Positions 31,934 to 34,253 of a DNA stretch of 34,253 nucleotides are shown here, piece after piece (position 1 is the first letter of the stretch; each line of letters starts with the position of its first letter). The DNA is taken from contig JAIESW010000007.1 in assembly GCA_019745565.1 (NCBI GenBank), forward strand, positions 1-34,253, given 5' to 3'. This DNA comes from Burkholderiales bacterium (lineage in GTDB: Bacteria > Pseudomonadota > Gammaproteobacteria > Burkholderiales > Ga0077523). The position numbers and the translations under genes are program-made. A model generated the notes under the pieces. The model searched no databases, was not told the DNA's origin, and worked only from the letters and a program-made list of their open reading frames with translations.

Positions 31934-33369
31934 AGGCGCTCCGCCTGGATGTCCGCACCGTCGGATTCGGCTTGCTCGGGCTGATCGTGCTCCTCTACAT
32001 CCTGTTCCTGCCGCCGCCGTCACAGATCACGAATGCGCACATGGGGATGGTGATGCTCGGGCTCATCATTGCCGCGATCCTCCTCGGATTCCCCATCGCG
32101 TTCACGCTCATGGGTCTGGGGATCCTGTTCGGCGTCTACGCCTTCTGGCGGCCGAACCTGCCGATCGCCGACAACCCGGTGTTCGACCAGATGGTGCTGC
32201 GCACCTACGGCGTGATGACCAACGACATCATCATCTCGGTGCCGCTGTTCATCTTCATGGGCTACGTCGTCGAGCGCTCCGGGATCATCGATCGATTGTT
32301 CAAGAGTCTCGAGCTGTCGATGACGCGCGTGCCGGCGGCGCTTGCGGTGGCGACCATCGCGACCTGCGCGGTTTTCGCTGCTGCCACCGGGATCGTCGGC
32401 GCAGTCGTCACGCTGATGGGATTGCTGGTGCTGCAGCCGATGCTGAAGGCAGGCTACGACGTCAAGCTCGCCACGGGCGCGATCGCCGCGGGCGGCTGCC
32501 TCGGGATCCTCATCCCGCCCAGCGTGATGCTGATCCTGTACGGGGCGACCGCCGGCGTCTCCGTCGTGAAGCTGTATGCCGGTGCGCTCATTCCCGGAAT
32601 CATGCTGGCTCTGCTCTACATCGCGTACGTGATGGTGCGGGCCAAGCTGAATCCGAAGGTCGCACCGCCGCTGCCTCCGGAGGAGCGCAACGTACCGCGC
32701 CTGGTGGTCCTGCGCATGCTGATGACGTCCTTCGTGCCGATCGCGCTGCTCATCCTCGCGGTGCTGGGCAGCATCGTGGCCGGTTGGGCCACGGCCAGCG
32801 AGGCCGCTGCGCTCGGAGCGATCGGCGCCATCATCCTCGCGCTGGCGTACCGGCGATTGTCCTGGTCGCGCTTCAAGGATTCCGTGTTCCTCACCAGCCG
32901 CACCACGGCGATGGTCTGCTGGTTGCTGGTGGGGTCCTGGGTGTTCTCCTCCACGTTCGCCGTGCTGGGCGGTCAGCACATCCTGGAACGGTGGGTGTAC
33001 GCCCTCGATCTGTCTCCCGGCGGCTTCCTCTTCCTCTCGCAACTGCTCATCTTCCTGCTCGGCTGGCCACTCGACTGGACTGTCATCATCATCATCTTCG
33101 TGCCGATCTTCCTGCCGATGCTCGGCCATTTCGGCATCGATCCGTTGTTCTTCGGCCTGTTGACCGCGCTCAATCTCCAGAGCGCGTTCCTGTCACCGCC
33201 CATGGCCATGGCGGCGTACTACCTGAAGGGCGTCGCGCCGCCGCACGTGACGCTCGCGCAGATCTTCATGGGGATGGTGCCGTTCATGGTGATCCAGATC
33301 GCGGCACTGCTGCTGCTCGCGGTGTTCCCGGCGATCGGCCTCTGGTTGCCGTCGGTCCTGTACAAGTAG
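31930..33369 (+). CDS. TRAP transporter large permease (DctM)
   Basis: A 479-residue transport subunit with about 12 hydrophobic helices and DctM landmarks: SVPLFIFMGYVVERSGI, AAATGIVGAVVTLMG and GGCLGILIPPSVMLILYG. It carries out Na+-driven uptake of the ligand presented by DctP. The ATG overlaps the dctQ stop (ATGA). A somewhat long central linker (RAKLNPKVAPPLPPEERNVP) is normal for this branch. It ends 66 bp before the hydroxyacid dehydrogenase gene. Confidence 0.95.
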   Translation: MKALRLDVRTVGFGLLGLIVLLYILFLPPPSQITNAHMGMVMLGLIIAAILLGFPIAFTLMGLGILFGVYAFWRPNLPIADNPVFDQMVLRTYGVMTNDIIISVPLFIFMGYVVERSGIIDRLFKSLELSMTRVPAALAVATIATCAVFAAATGIVGAVVTLMGLLVLQPMLKAGYDVKLATGAIAAGGCLGILIPPSVMLILYGATAGVSVVKLYAGALIPGIMLALLYIAYVMVRAKLNPKVAPPLPPEERNVPRLVVLRMLMTSFVPIALLILAVLGSIVAGWATASEAAALGAIGAIILALAYRRLSWSRFKDSVFLTSRTTAMVCWLLVGSWVFSSTFAVLGGQHILERWVYALDLSPGGFLFLSQLLIFLLGWPLDWTVIIIIFVPIFLPMLGHFGIDPLFFGLLTALNLQSAFLSPPMAMAAYYLKGVAPPHVTLAQIFMGMVPFMVIQIAALLLLAVFPAIGLWLPSVLYK

Positions 33370-33385
33370 AATCGCGGGCTCTCGT

Positions 33386-33409
33386 CCGCCGGGGCAAGGG
33401 TCCCGGCGG
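33386..33409. terminator. Stem-loop between dctM and the dehydrogenase gene
   Basis: An 8-bp perfect stem, CCGCCGGG (33386-33393) with CCCGGCGG (33402-33409), loop of 8. No T tract follows, so it could be a leaky terminator or an RNA-stability element between transporter and enzyme genes. Confidence 0.45.
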
Positions 33410-33435
33410 CATCACTGCAGGATCACGACGAGCCC

Positions 33436-34253
33436 ATGAAACCCCGCGTACTGGTAAGCCGAGAAGTCTTCGACGAGACCCTGGCCCTGCTGGCCGAGCA
33501 TTTCGAGGTCGATTCCAACCAGGCCGATGTCAAGCGCACGCCGGAGCAGTTCGCGGCCGCTCTGGCCGACAAGGACGGCGCCGTCATCTCGACATCGGAT
33601 CGCATCGACGGGGAACTCCTCGACCGCTGCCCGCGATTGAAGGTGGTATCGAACGTGGGCGTCGGCTACAACAACCTCGATCTCGCCGCGCTCACCGCCC
33701 ATGGCGTCATGGCGACCAACACGCCGGACGTGCTGACCGATTCGGTGGCCGACTACACCTTCGGGATGATCATCGCCACCTGCCGCCGCATGACCGAGGG
33801 CGAGCATTTCCTGCGTGCCGGCGAGTGGAAAGCGTCCCATCTGAAACAGATGCTCGGTTCGGACGTCCACGGCGCGACGCTGGGCATCATCGGCTTCGGG
33901 CGCATCGGTCAGGCGGTGGCGAAGCGTGCGCGCGGCTTCGACATGAAGATCCTGTATCACAACCGGTCGCGGCTGAAACCCGCGGAGGAGGCGCAGTTCG
34001 GCGCGCACTATCGCGGCAAGCACGACCTGCTGCGCGAAGCCGACATCGTCGTGCTGCTGACACCCTACTCCGCGGAGAGCCACCACACCATCGGCGCGGC
34101 CGAACTGGCGCTCATGAAGCCGACGGCGGTGCTCATCAACATGGCGCGCGGCGGCATCGTCGACGACGCGGCCCTGATCGAAGCGCTGAAGGCGAAGCGC
34201 ATCCAGGCCGCGGGGCTCGACGTGTACGAGAACGAGCCGGCGCTGAACCCCGG
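33436..34253 (+). CDS. D-isomer-specific 2-hydroxyacid dehydrogenase (partial, cut by window end)
   Basis: The first 272 residues of an NAD(P)-dependent 2-hydroxyacid dehydrogenase; the frame runs open past the window end. SNVGVGYNNLD (72-82) and GFGRIG (153-158) mark the family, with the catalytic Arg238 (NMARGG) and Glu267 (ENEP). The catalytic His lies beyond the window. It resembles glyoxylate/hydroxypyruvate or gluconate-type reductases that interconvert 2-oxo and 2-hydroxy acids. Following a TakP-like TRAP system, it may process the imported 2-oxoacid or hydroxyacid. About 50 residues are missing at the 3' end. Confidence 0.93.
   Translation, partial: MKPRVLVSREVFDETLALLAEHFEVDSNQADVKRTPEQFAAALADKDGAVISTSDRIDGELLDRCPRLKVVSNVGVGYNNLDLAALTAHGVMATNTPDVLTDSVADYTFGMIIATCRRMTEGEHFLRAGEWKASHLKQMLGSDVHGATLGIIGFGRIGQAVAKRARGFDMKILYHNRSRLKPAEEAQFGAHYRGKHDLLREADIVVLLTPYSAESHHTIGAAELALMKPTAVLINMARGGIVDDAALIEALKAKRIQAAGLDVYENEPALNP

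Overview
This is a GC-rich (about two thirds G+C by eye), densely packed bacterial chromosome segment. Protein families and gene style (TRAP transporter with a Tat-type binding protein, CtpF-like P-type ATPase, aryl-polyene-type pigment genes, ECF42/DGPF operon, many GTGA stop/start overlaps) point to a Proteobacterium, most probably a betaproteobacterium. That is inference from gene content; no rRNA or other phylogenetic marker is present.

Layout. (1) 49-3476 (+): a P-type cation ATPase translationally coupled to a family 2 glycosyltransferase of the kind found in aryl polyene (APE) clusters. (2) 3555-8246: unrelated genes: an FMN split-barrel protein, a small unknown and an exported unknown protein, a MoaD/ThiS-like protein paired with a five-Asp-box BNR protein, and a secreted class C beta-lactamase-like serine hydrolase. 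(3) 8289-24057: the centrepiece, an APE/xanthomonadin-like type II polyketide cluster in three transcription units. The large minus-strand unit (19465 down to 8289) reads ketoreductase, methyltransferase, fused double-hotdog dehydratase, ACP, adenylating ligase, LpxL-type acyltransferase, LolA-like carrier, MMPL exporter, alpha/beta hydrolase, ketosynthase, chain-length factor. Divergent from it (+) are a flavin-dependent halogenase with all recognisable signature residues and a UbiE-like methyltransferase. A third unit (-) encodes a small membrane protein, a membrane-anchored NodB-type deacetylase and a methyltransferase. (4) 24342-26993 (+): two DGPF/YCII proteins, a VOC protein and an ECF42-type sigma factor. 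(5) 27227-34253: iron-dependent alcohol dehydrogenase (-), CPA2 cation/proton antiporter (+), a complete TRAP transporter (DctP-DctQ-DctM) and a 2-hydroxyacid dehydrogenase cut by the window end.

How the pigment genes would work together (inference from APE biochemistry): the ligase loads an aryl or acyl starter onto the ACP; KS/CLF, ketoreductase and the fused dehydratase build a conjugated polyene; methyltransferases and the halogenase decorate it; acyltransferase, and perhaps the distant glycosyltransferase, attach it to a lipid-like carrier; MMPL and LolA-like proteins move it to the outer membrane. No second ACP, hotdog thioesterase, extra ketosynthase or aryl-precursor enzyme was found.

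Non-coding structure: five intergenic loci carry a REP/MITE-like element with TTGCCCCCA-type ends and one or two strong hairpins, two of them inside the pigment operon. A tandem duplication of about 118 bp lies between convergent genes at 26989-27225. Stem-loops lie at 8261-8286, 16213-16234 and 33386-33409. No tRNA, rRNA, CRISPR array, transposase or phage gene was seen.
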